26,371 nt of DNA from an uncultured Candidatus Melainabacteria bacterium (lineage in GTDB: Bacteria > Cyanobacteriota > Vampirovibrionia > Gastranaerophilales > Gastranaerophilaceae), in assembly GCA_934754855.1 (NCBI GenBank), contig CAKVJR010000009.1, positions 1 to 26,371 on the forward strand. The letters run 5' to 3'. The notes below the pieces were generated by a model. It saw nothing but the letters and a program-made list of their open reading frames with translations, was not told where the DNA came from and did not search any database. Made by a program: the position numbers and the translations under genes. Below, in pieces: positions 1 through 7,187 of the stretch. Within the stretch, counting starts at the first letter, position 1. Each line of letters opens with the position of its first letter.

Positions 1-723
1 GTTATATTCCTTATACTCCTTATCAGCATTGGCTTTTGATGCAGAAAGTTCGTTTTCCAAATCTGCTATCGACATATTGCTGACATCTTTTTGGGTATTG
101 GCGGGACTTGCAACACGTTTACCGCTTTTGCTCCCGCTTGAAGAATTAGCGGATTTTGTTGAATTTCCGGAACCTGATGAGTTCTCAACATTTGAATACT
201 TGTTCAACTCATTATCAATCACATTTTGCTTTTCTTGAGGCTGAATTTGTGACTCATTCGCAATGTCATTTGAACCCGACAAAATATCATTTACGGTTTT
301 TTCGGCAACCTTAGCCAAGTCAATATTAAGGTTTTGCAAAACCTTATCAATATCCATCATTGAAAGATTTTCAATGTCACCGTCTTCTCCCATCATTTTT
401 GTTATAAATTCTTTTGCTTCTTCAGCAGCAAGAATCCCGTCATTGTCGGCATCTGCTGCCGCTTTGACATCATCAATATCCATAAGGGCTTTAACAATTT
501 GTTCAAGTGCTTTTTGGTCGGTGGTTTTTTGCGAATCGTCTATCGATGTTGTTTCTTGGAGTAATTTTTCAAAATCGATGTCTTGAACTTGCGATAAATC
601 AGCAGAAAATGCAGAAATTTGGTTAAGCACATCTTGCGATGAAGCCAACGAGCCTGCGGCAAAAGGATTTACTCCTTTTGCTGCAAAAAGTTTTTGCAAA
701 TAATTAGAAAAATTCACCGCCAT
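1..723 (-). CDS. EF-hand protein, 3' end cut by the window edge
   Basis: The reading frame is open from ATG (complement of 721-723) to base 1, so 241 residues are visible and the C-terminus is missing. Residues 91-102 (DADNDGILAAEE) form a canonical EF-hand loop, with Asp at 1, 3 and 5, Gly at 6 and Glu at 12, so calcium binding is likely. Residues 181-203 are a Ser/Gly/Asn/Lys-rich linker, and the last visible part is Lys/Glu-rich and probably helical. I see no signal peptide or membrane segment, which is unusual if it acts outside the cell. An in-frame ATG 12 bases upstream (complement of 733-735) is an alternative start; neither has a strong ribosome binding site. The family is not recognised and no function beyond calcium binding is claimed. 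Confidence 0.8.
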   Translation of the reverse strand, partial: MAVNFSNYLQKLFAAKGVNPFAAGSLASSQDVLNQISAFSADLSQVQDIDFEKLLQETTSIDDSQKTTDQKALEQIVKALMDIDDVKAAADADNDGILAAEEAKEFITKMMGEDGDIENLSMMDIDKVLQNLNIDLAKVAEKTVNDILSGSNDIANESQIQPQEKQNVIDNELNKYSNVENSSGSGNSTKSANSSSGSKSGKRVASPANTQKDVSNMSIADLENELSASKANADKEYKEYN

Positions 724-830
724 AATCTTACCCATGTATATAAAAACTTTTCAAAAGAGGTTATTTCAATATTTCAAAATAATGTTACAATGGTTAACTT
801 TGCTATACTTTTATATTTTAAATATGTGTT

Positions 831-865
831 AAAAAAAGCATGCAATATCGAAATTGCATGCTTTT
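831..865 (-). terminator. Intrinsic terminator of the TpsA-like gene
   Basis: A perfect 9-bp stem GCATGCAAT (838-846) / ATTGCATGC (853-861) with a 6-base loop lies 20-50 bases past the TpsA stop codon. Read on the minus strand it is followed by seven Ts. The flanking A and T runs extend the stem, so it may also stop plus-strand transcription. Confidence 0.85.
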
Positions 866-882
866 CTTTTCAATTTTATTTG

Positions 883-3800
883 TTATCTTCGTAAAATCAC
901 ACCATCTATAACTTTGGGAATACCTCTCGCTTCTTCAGTTTTTAGTGTAGTGCCATTACCAAGTATTGTACCGTCAATATAACTAAATCTGCCTTCTGCT
1001 TCTACATTTAATAATTTTGAGCCTTGTAAAGAAATATCGTTGTTTATTGCTTTTACAAGAGAATTTTCAATATTAGCATTCTTTGCAGAAATAGAATTAT
1101 TAGCAACCAAATTCGAGTTATTTATAGTTGTTTGCTTCAAATAAATATTTCTGCTTGCACTCATATTCGTTCCGGAAATAGTCGCATACTCAGCATCAAT
1201 GCTGTTTGTTGCTGTCAAAACAGAATCCGAAATGATACTGTTATTTGCAACTATATTGCTACCTGTAATATTTGAATTTTTAATTGTATATGAGAAACGA
1301 CCATTCGATCGGAGAAAACGTAATTTCCCGCCAAATCTGACCGTCGCATTATTCAGATTTGTATCCGTAATATTAATATTTTCTATTGAATTTATATTTG
1401 AAGCTTTCAAATCAGAATTTTTAATTTCTACATAAAGTGCATCCGCAGAAATATAATCTGCTTTAATATTGTGCAAGATTATATTATCTCTTGAATATGC
1501 ACTGACAGCACCACCTAAAAATCTTGTGTCGTAATACTTCAAGTCATATTTTGCATTTGCATTTATATTTTCAGCCTCAACGCCGTCTAACAATAAATAG
1601 CCGACTCTTAAATTACTGTTTTTGATTTTTGAATCAGTTGTAACTGAAATTGATTGCAAGTAGTCAGCGTAAATATTTTCCGCTATTGAATTTTTATAGA
1701 AACTTACATGTCTTTTTGCATCTAATTTTGTATTTCTGACTTCGGAATTACCAATTTCAATGTCAACGCTTGAAAGATTTGAGTTATTTAGGACATTCGA
1801 TTTCAAAGTCAAATAATTTTTTCCATAAACTTTTGAATTTTCAAATTTTGACTTTTCGATAACTGCCGTATCTTCGGCTAAAACAGATGAATTGTTTGCA
1901 TATAATCCTTCTGCTTTCAATTTACCGTTCGTAAATAATTTACTGTTTTGCAAAGTGTTTGTGCCTGAAACGTTCATTTCACCGACAGATGAAATATTTG
2001 AATTAGCAGATTCTACTGCAATTAAAGTTAATGTGCCGTTTGACAAAATATTAGAATTATTGTTTGAACCACCCTTAATCAAAATATCCGAAACAGCATT
2101 CACCTTTGAATTATCCAATTTTGAATTGATTAATTTTACAACGCCACCGTTAACATTTGCATTCATCAAATTTACTTTTTCAATTTGAAGAATATTCTTT
2201 GCCATAAGGTTTGAATTATTCATAACCGTTAAATCAGAGAGGTAAACATCACCCGCTGTCGATGAAACAGTTGCCAAATCCAACGTCGTTTTTTGTGCAT
2301 TAACATTCTTCTCGGAAATCAATTTTGAATTTGCAATTGTTGCTTCACCAAGGTTAATTTCCGCAGTAGAAGCCAATGTTGAATTATTTGCGACTCTTGA
2401 GTTTCCGTTGATGTTCAAACCACCGTGAGCGATACCGAATACGCTTGATAATTCTGAATTATTTGTAATTGTTAAAGTATTTTTGATATCCAAAACAGAA
2501 TTTGAAATTCTTGATGAATAGAATGCAACTGAATTGCCCGTGAAATACAAACCTCTTGCAGTTGTATCAATTAATCTCGTCAAATTACCCGAATAAAGGT
2601 GCAAATTGCCGTTTCCTTCAAGGATTGCATTCGTGATAATCAAATCTTTATCTGTTGAAATTTGAGAATCGTTTTCGATTTTTGCATTGCTTACAAAAAT
2701 TTCACTGTTTGCAAATAATCTCGTTGAATTAATTACAGAATTTGTATCAACATAGATTTTTTGCTTCGATTGGATATCTGAATTTGCAATTCTTGCATTG
2801 CTGAGTTTAACGTTATGTCCTGCATTGATTTTAGAATTTGTCAATGTTGTGTTGTTGATAACGTTCGCAATGTAACTCGTTTCAGCAGATGAATTTTCAA
2901 ATCTTGAATTATCCAAATTCAAAACGCCCGCTTTAATAACTGAGCCGTTTTGAACAACTGAATTTGTGATATCAGCATTACCTTTTTGTGCGTAAAATCT
3001 TGTTGAATCAACTGTTGAATTGTTCAAAATTTTAATATTGGTTTCTGTTGCCAAAGAAGAACCCGTTATTCTTGAATTTTCAACATTCACGCCTTTTGCA
3101 CCGTAAACAGTCGAATTTTCGATTTTAGCATTATTTTTAATATTGGCATAGCCGAGAACTTCAGCCTTTGCATTTGAAATTTCTGAGTTTGTAATATCCA
3201 AATGACCTTTTGATGTAAGGTAAATTTTGCCTGTTCCGTTATTTTTAATGGCAATTTTTGAATTTGAAACGGTGATATTCTTTTGACCGTGAAGGTTTCC
3301 CTGATTTGACTTAAAAGTATTTGTGTCAACATAGAAATTAACACCGTCAGAAGTAATCAATCTGATATCTCCGCCCAAAACGGATTTATCGTTACCGCCA
3401 ACAACCGCAATATCAGCACCGTTTACATTAATAATCGGAGCAACAATATTCAAATTTTTTGCAACTCTGATAACGGTAGAGCCGCCATTTCCGATTGTAA
3501 TCGGATTTTTAAGTCCGTTATCTCTTAACGTCATATTTCCGAGTTCGTCAAGGACAACGCTTTTAGTCGTCAAAGTAAGTTCGTTGGCATTAACCATTGC
3601 ACCGTTATACATAACCATGCCGTTCGGGTTGGAAATAATTACGTGACCTGCACCTTCTGTGGTCAATTTGCCCGCAAATTGTGACATTCCCGTTCCGATA
3701 ACTTTGTTTAAAGAGGTTTGTCCCGCACCGATTGCTTCGGGGAAAACGTAATTTAAAGATTGATCGCTGCCTGTATTAAATCTGTTCCATTCCAAAACAC

Positions 3801-4005
3801 TGTTTTTCTTTGTGTTTGTGATTGTGGCATTTGTCAAATCGGTGTCAACTCTTGCTCCTGTTACTTTACTCAGGTTTGCACCACCCATGCCCGTATTATT
3901 CAAGACATCGCCCGATACAACTTCTGCCGCATCAGTTGATGGTGACATGAGAATTGCAAACGCAAACAAAACTATACTGAGTTTCCAAAGCCTTTTTCTA
4001 TTCAT
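883..4005 (-). CDS. TpsA-like secreted beta-helix adhesin (two-partner secretion)
   Basis: A 1040-residue exported protein with a signal peptide (about 1-27, ending STDAA) and an N-terminal TPS/haemagglutination-activity domain. That domain includes the WNRFNTGS segment (73-80) and the NPNGM motif (126-130), equivalent to the NPNG motif in FhaB/HMW-type proteins. From about residue 190 to 1000 the chain is Asn/Ser-rich with degenerate repeats of about 18 residues, pattern [ILV]-x-N-S-x-[LV]-x-A, as expected for right-handed beta-helix coils. I see no cysteine and no C-terminal toxin, autotransporter or anchor domain. At 1040 residues it is short for an FHA-type exoprotein. The partner transporter is divergent at 4156-5922. 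A promoter lies at 4061-4089 and a terminator at 831-865. The likely role is a surface or released adhesin; what it binds cannot be told. Confidence 0.9.
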   Translation of the reverse strand: MNRKRLWKLSIVLFAFAILMSPSTDAAEVVSGDVLNNTGMGGANLSKVTGARVDTDLTNATITNTKKNSVLEWNRFNTGSDQSLNYVFPEAIGAGQTSLNKVIGTGMSQFAGKLTTEGAGHVIISNPNGMVMYNGAMVNANELTLTTKSVVLDELGNMTLRDNGLKNPITIGNGGSTVIRVAKNLNIVAPIINVNGADIAVVGGNDKSVLGGDIRLITSDGVNFYVDTNTFKSNQGNLHGQKNITVSNSKIAIKNNGTGKIYLTSKGHLDITNSEISNAKAEVLGYANIKNNAKIENSTVYGAKGVNVENSRITGSSLATETNIKILNNSTVDSTRFYAQKGNADITNSVVQNGSVIKAGVLNLDNSRFENSSAETSYIANVINNTTLTNSKINAGHNVKLSNARIANSDIQSKQKIYVDTNSVINSTRLFANSEIFVSNAKIENDSQISTDKDLIITNAILEGNGNLHLYSGNLTRLIDTTARGLYFTGNSVAFYSSRISNSVLDIKNTLTITNNSELSSVFGIAHGGLNINGNSRVANNSTLASTAEINLGEATIANSKLISEKNVNAQKTTLDLATVSSTAGDVYLSDLTVMNNSNLMAKNILQIEKVNLMNANVNGGVVKLINSKLDNSKVNAVSDILIKGGSNNNSNILSNGTLTLIAVESANSNISSVGEMNVSGTNTLQNSKLFTNGKLKAEGLYANNSSVLAEDTAVIEKSKFENSKVYGKNYLTLKSNVLNNSNLSSVDIEIGNSEVRNTKLDAKRHVSFYKNSIAENIYADYLQSISVTTDSKIKNSNLRVGYLLLDGVEAENINANAKYDLKYYDTRFLGGAVSAYSRDNIILHNIKADYISADALYVEIKNSDLKASNINSIENINITDTNLNNATVRFGGKLRFLRSNGRFSYTIKNSNITGSNIVANNSIISDSVLTATNSIDAEYATISGTNMSASRNIYLKQTTINNSNLVANNSISAKNANIENSLVKAINNDISLQGSKLLNVEAEGRFSYIDGTILGNGTTLKTEEARGIPKVIDGVILRR
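1003..3440 (-). repeat. 18-residue protein repeat region of the TpsA-like adhesin (approximate limits)
   Basis: The encoded protein repeats with a period of 17-19, usually 18, residues. Near the C-terminus the consecutive units ISDSVLTATNSIDAEYAT, ISGTNMSASRNIYLKQTT and INNSNLVANNSISAKNAN align without gaps. DNA-level identity between units is low, so these are old, diverged repeats. The limits given are approximate. Confidence 0.7.
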
Positions 4006-4040
4006 ACCGCACTATGTTTCCTATTTCGACTAATAATTCT

Positions 4041-4055
4041 TACTGTAATTCAGTA
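4041..4055. promoter_or_regulatory. Small palindrome at the predicted tpsA transcription start
   Basis: TACTG-taatt-CAGTA is a perfect 5-bp inverted repeat overlapping the transcription start predicted from the minus-strand -10 at 4061-4066. It could be an operator or a short 5' stem-loop. No regulator is assigned. Confidence 0.3.
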
Positions 4056-4060
4056 TAAAG

Positions 4061-4089
4061 ATTTTATCATAACTATTATAATCAGGCAA
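4061..4089 (-). promoter_or_regulatory. Predicted sigma70-type promoter of the TpsA-like gene
   Basis: On the minus strand, -35 TTGCCT (complement of 4084-4089), a 17-base spacer and -10 TAAAAT (complement of 4061-4066), preceded by an extended -10 TG. The leader is about 50 bases, and AGGA lies about 13 bases before the ATG. Confidence 0.6.
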
Positions 4090-4106
4090 GATAGGACTAA
4101 AAAAAA

Positions 4107-4122
4107 GTTACAATATTACAAA
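4107..4122 (+). promoter_or_regulatory. Tandem GTTACA-type half-sites upstream of tpsB
   Basis: GTTACAAT directly followed by ATTACAAA. Each resembles the half-site (G/T)TTACA(A/T)(A/T) of the HLR1 box bound by cyanobacterial RpaB, but the repeat step is 8 bases instead of 10. The pair covers the -35 region of the tpsB promoter. In AT-rich DNA this may be chance. Confidence 0.3.
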
Positions 4123-4132
4123 AATTTTTATA

Positions 4133-4141
4133 TGCTATAAT
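4133..4141 (+). promoter_or_regulatory. Extended -10 promoter of tpsB, giving a very short leader
   Basis: TGCTATAAT is a consensus extended -10 with no recognisable -35. The -10 ends 14 bases before the ATG at 4156, so the mRNA leader would be only about 7 bases. No Shine-Dalgarno sequence fits in or precedes it. Confidence 0.6.
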
Positions 4142-4155
4142 CTTGATACCGAATT

Positions 4156-5922
4156 ATGAAAAAGACAGTAACTCTTTTAGCATTAATTTTGCTTTTTAAT
4201 GACTGTGTAAGTGCCGAACCCGTTAACAACAGTCTGTTTTCGCCTGCGGGAATTATTAACAGGCAGAACAAAGAACAATTAAAAGATTTAAAAATTGAAG
4301 AAAAAATTATTGAAACAACCATAGACAAACAAAAAGAGCAGAAAGAACAAAAAGAAAAACAGGAACAAATCAAAAAAGAAGACGAAAATTTCACGTACAA
4401 TCCTGACTTTTATTTGAAACAGATAAATTTTGTCGGCAACACAAAAATTTCCGACAAAAAATTGCAAAAACTTTCTAAAAAATACATTAACGAAACCGTT
4501 TATCTTTCTGACATTCAAAATCTTTTAAAAACAATCACTGAATTTTATCACGACAAAGGTTACATCTCCTCTTATGCCTATTTGCCCGACCAGCAGATTG
4601 AAGACGGGGTTTTGACAATCAACATACAAGAAGATTTGCTCGGCGATTACAAGGTTTACGGAAACAGATGGGAACGTGATTGGTATTTTGAAAATGTTAT
4701 TTTCAACTCAAACGGCGTCAAAAAAGGAAAAGTTTTCAACGTCAAAAATCTTCAAGGTGCCTTAAAAACAATCAATAACGAAGATTACATAAACTCAATC
4801 ACCACCGTTGAAAAAGACGAAAACGGCAATACCGTTGTCGAATTAAACATTCAAGACAGACTTCCCATAAATTTGAATTTGATTTGGGACGATTACGGAC
4901 GTGATTTAACAGGCAGACAAAGATTTACCCCGATTTTGGGGGTGGATAATTTAACTGGATTTGGCGATAAAATTTACGGCGGTGCGGTTTTAAGTTCAAA
5001 TTCGACGGGCGTTTTGGCGGGTTATAATATCCCGATTTCAAAATACGGAACGAGATTGGCGTTCGACTATTCATATTCAACCGTCAAAATGGGCGGTATA
5101 TTTGAAAAATACAAAATTCACGGCAATTCCTCCGATTATTCCTTGAAAATTGTTCAACCGATAATAAATGATGCGATGAAAGAAGTTAACTCGTCCATCG
5201 GCATTGATTTTATTAATTCTTCAAGCGAATCTGATTTTTTCCAAACAAGTTTATCAGATTATGCACTTAGAGTTCTCAGAGCAAGTGTCAACGGCGTTTT
5301 CGACGATTCTACGGGAAGAACTTTGGCTGAATTGGGGGTAAGTTACGGCTTTAACGGATTGGGTGCCCATTGCGAAAAAAACAGCCCGTATGATTTGAAT
5401 TTCGTCAAAGTTTCGGCAGGAGCAACAAGAGTTCAAAGAATAAGACAGGAAAGCCTTGCAATTTTGCGGGTAAACGGACAATATTCGCCGAACAAATTAT
5501 TCTCAACCGAACAAATGTATCTCGGCGGTGTATATTCAATCAGAGGTTATCAACCGAGTGAAATATTGGGAGATTACGGCGTTGCAGGGTCTTTAGAATT
5601 TCGTGTGCCTTTCCCGTTTTTGAAACAGATTTTGCCCGAAAAATACAAACATTTATCAAGAAAAGTTCAACTTGTCGCTTTTTATGATTTCGGTTATGTC
5701 AAAGATAACGATAATCTCTACGGATATCCAAAAAATTTCTTGCACAGCACGGGATTTGGCGGCAACATCAATATTACGGACTCTATTTGCGTACAATTAG
5801 GCGTCGGATTTCCGCTCGGAAACAAGCCCTACAACGAGGGTAGCGGAAGATTTTACTTCTCCATAAGTTCTGACGTTGACAGACTTTTGCTCAAACCGAA
5901 ACAAAAGAAACAAAGACTCTAA
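4156..5922 (+). CDS. TpsB outer-membrane transporter (FhaC/ShlB family)
   Basis: A 588-residue Omp85-superfamily protein that should export the divergent TpsA-like adhesin across the outer membrane. Residues 1-20 are a signal peptide. Residues about 45-76 are a highly charged Lys/Glu/Gln-rich segment, longer than I would expect in this family. Two POTRA domains follow: about 85-160 (FYLKQINFVGNTKISD onward) and about 161-240. The remainder is the C-terminal 16-strand barrel. The Omp85 loop-6 signature appears as VYSIRGY near residue 458, with the key RGY tripeptide. The usual tpsB-tpsA operon order is replaced by divergent transcription. The start has no Shine-Dalgarno sequence and lies only 14 bases from a strong -10. 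The stop codon overlaps that of the convergent neighbour. Confidence 0.92.
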   Translation: MKKTVTLLALILLFNDCVSAEPVNNSLFSPAGIINRQNKEQLKDLKIEEKIIETTIDKQKEQKEQKEKQEQIKKEDENFTYNPDFYLKQINFVGNTKISDKKLQKLSKKYINETVYLSDIQNLLKTITEFYHDKGYISSYAYLPDQQIEDGVLTINIQEDLLGDYKVYGNRWERDWYFENVIFNSNGVKKGKVFNVKNLQGALKTINNEDYINSITTVEKDENGNTVVELNIQDRLPINLNLIWDDYGRDLTGRQRFTPILGVDNLTGFGDKIYGGAVLSSNSTGVLAGYNIPISKYGTRLAFDYSYSTVKMGGIFEKYKIHGNSSDYSLKIVQPIINDAMKEVNSSIGIDFINSSSESDFFQTSLSDYALRVLRASVNGVFDDSTGRTLAELGVSYGFNGLGAHCEKNSPYDLNFVKVSAGATRVQRIRQESLAILRVNGQYSPNKLFSTEQMYLGGVYSIRGYQPSEILGDYGVAGSLEFRVPFPFLKQILPEKYKHLSRKVQLVAFYDFGYVKDNDNLYGYPKNFLHSTGFGGNINITDSICVQLGVGFPLGNKPYNEGSGRFYFSISSDVDRLLLKPKQKKQRL

Positions 5923-7046
5923 TCAAACGGTGTTTCCACCCGATAAAAATCTTTTTTAACTTCAATGACCTTTTTGTTTTTGTTTTTTGTTTCTGTCGGC
6001 AAGTTTTTATAGGCATTGGAAACGGAAATTTTTGAGATAATTTTTTCATTTTGTTCAAAAACAAGCCAAAGTCTGTCGTTGACTTTATCAACGGCAAAAG
6101 GTACTGTGATTTCTGCCGTTTTTTCGGGAGATACCGAAAAATCACGCAATTGTTCATTTTCAAACACATTTGCATAATATTTTTTATTCTTTTCATCAAG
6201 AATGTACATATTAAAAATATCGATTTTCTCTGTCGTATTGTTGGTTATTTTTAGCCCGAGAACTATGTTATCAGGCATTTTGTAAGGATTTTTTTTATAT
6301 TCGATATTTTTTATTTCAGCCGAAAAATTTTTATCATTGAAATCGAGATGATTAAAGGCATTTTTCTTATAAACGGGTATTTTTTCGGAGATTTTTATAT
6401 TGATTGAAATTTCGTCTTCGGGGAGAATTGCGACATTTTTTCCTTTTTGTTCAAAAGGGAGAAATATTCCGCCGATAGCCCCAATTGCCGCTCCTGCACC
6501 GATTGTTGTGCCTGATGAAAGCATTGCCGATTCCACACCCAAAAGATTAAGTGCAACTCCGCTGCCCAAGACGGCACCCGTCAAAGTATAAACCGTACGT
6601 TCCGCAATTCCGTTCGTAACATTTGCAACGGGGCTGAGTTTTGTCGTCATTCCGCCTTTTACAGGATATTGTTCGCCGTTTGGCAAAATCACATAATCTG
6701 CATCTAATTTCAAATAACCGTTCTGTCCGAATTTTCCCGCCTTGCCTGCTTTTATAAGTCCATGAACTATTGAATCCGTCGGAATAACTATTCCGTTTTC
6801 GACCTCGACATCTTCCGTAATTCTTGCGAAAAATTCTTCTCCGCTCTGTGATAATTCAGAATCAGCAACCTTTAAAACATTGATTTTTACATTTTTGATT
6901 TTTTTAGGGAACAAATATTCTCCCGTCACGGTTTCGCTATCTTTGAGATTATCATTTTTTTCAATCGTCCCTTTTAATCCGCTATCAGCAAAACAAACGT
7001 TATTTGTGCAAAATAAAATAAAAATCAAAAACAAAATCTTTTTCAT
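5919..7046 (-). CDS. Exported protein with glycine-zipper segment, unknown function
   Basis: 375 residues with an N-terminal signal peptide (about 1-20, ending CFADS). The region around residues 72-130 (ITEDVEVENGIVIPTDSIV, then Gly-rich strands) loosely resembles the beta-rich domain of VirB10/TrbI-like proteins, but I do not recognise the family. A Gly/Ala-rich stretch around residues 178-196 (GTTIGAGAAIGAIGGIFLP) is a glycine-zipper-like hydrophobic segment that could insert in or lie on a membrane. The C-terminal half is beta-rich and polar. It is convergent with tpsB and their stop codons share four bases. A -10-like TATAGT sits 14 bases before the ATG with no Shine-Dalgarno sequence, the same spacing as at tpsB. 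Proximity to the TPS pair may mean a shared envelope role; this is inference. Confidence 0.75.
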   Translation of the reverse strand: MKKILFLIFILFCTNNVCFADSGLKGTIEKNDNLKDSETVTGEYLFPKKIKNVKINVLKVADSELSQSGEEFFARITEDVEVENGIVIPTDSIVHGLIKAGKAGKFGQNGYLKLDADYVILPNGEQYPVKGGMTTKLSPVANVTNGIAERTVYTLTGAVLGSGVALNLLGVESAMLSSGTTIGAGAAIGAIGGIFLPFEQKGKNVAILPEDEISINIKISEKIPVYKKNAFNHLDFNDKNFSAEIKNIEYKKNPYKMPDNIVLGLKITNNTTEKIDIFNMYILDEKNKKYYANVFENEQLRDFSVSPEKTAEITVPFAVDKVNDRLWLVFEQNEKIISKISVSNAYKNLPTETKNKNKKVIEVKKDFYRVETPFD

Positions 7047-7060
7047 AACATATACAATTT

Positions 7061-7066
7061 ACTATA
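7061..7066 (-). promoter_or_regulatory. Possible -10 box of the 5919-7046 gene
   Basis: TATAGT on the minus strand, 14 bases before the ATG. I find no -35 at a suitable distance. If used, the leader would be about 7 bases and lack a ribosome binding site. Confidence 0.35.
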
Positions 7067-7161
7067 CTAATCCTTCTTTTGCAAAAATTATCAAAGTATT
7101 TTAACTTAAAAATTTTTAATATTTTTAAATTTTATTTCTAAACTTTTATATTTGTAGTAAT

Positions 7162-7177
7162 CTGATAAATATATCAG
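7162..7177. promoter_or_regulatory. Palindrome just upstream of the phosphoglycosyl transferase gene
   Basis: CTGATA-aata-TATCAG is a perfect 6-bp inverted repeat ending 10 bases before the ATG and touching the AGGTAGG ribosome binding site. It could be an operator or a stem that hides the ribosome binding site. I could not place a convincing promoter here. Confidence 0.4.
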
Positions 7178-7187
7178 GTAGGTTTCG

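Noticed and set aside
3087..3344. Second minus-strand frame inside the TpsA-like gene, as if from a frameshift
   Set aside because: The main frame is continuous across this region with regular repeats; the shadow frame has a low-complexity composition with no domain.
1003..3440. DNA tandem repeat or CRISPR-like array in the adhesin gene
   Set aside because: Periodicity is at the protein level only; units are too diverged at the DNA level and there are no unique spacers of fixed length.
4128..4400. Minus-strand frame with a repeated Cys-Ser-Phe pattern, resembling a cysteine-rich peptide
   Set aside because: It is the antisense of the Lys/Glu/Gln-rich segment near the N-terminus of TpsB; the repeat arises from AAA/GAA/CAA codons and there is no separate ribosome binding site or promoter.
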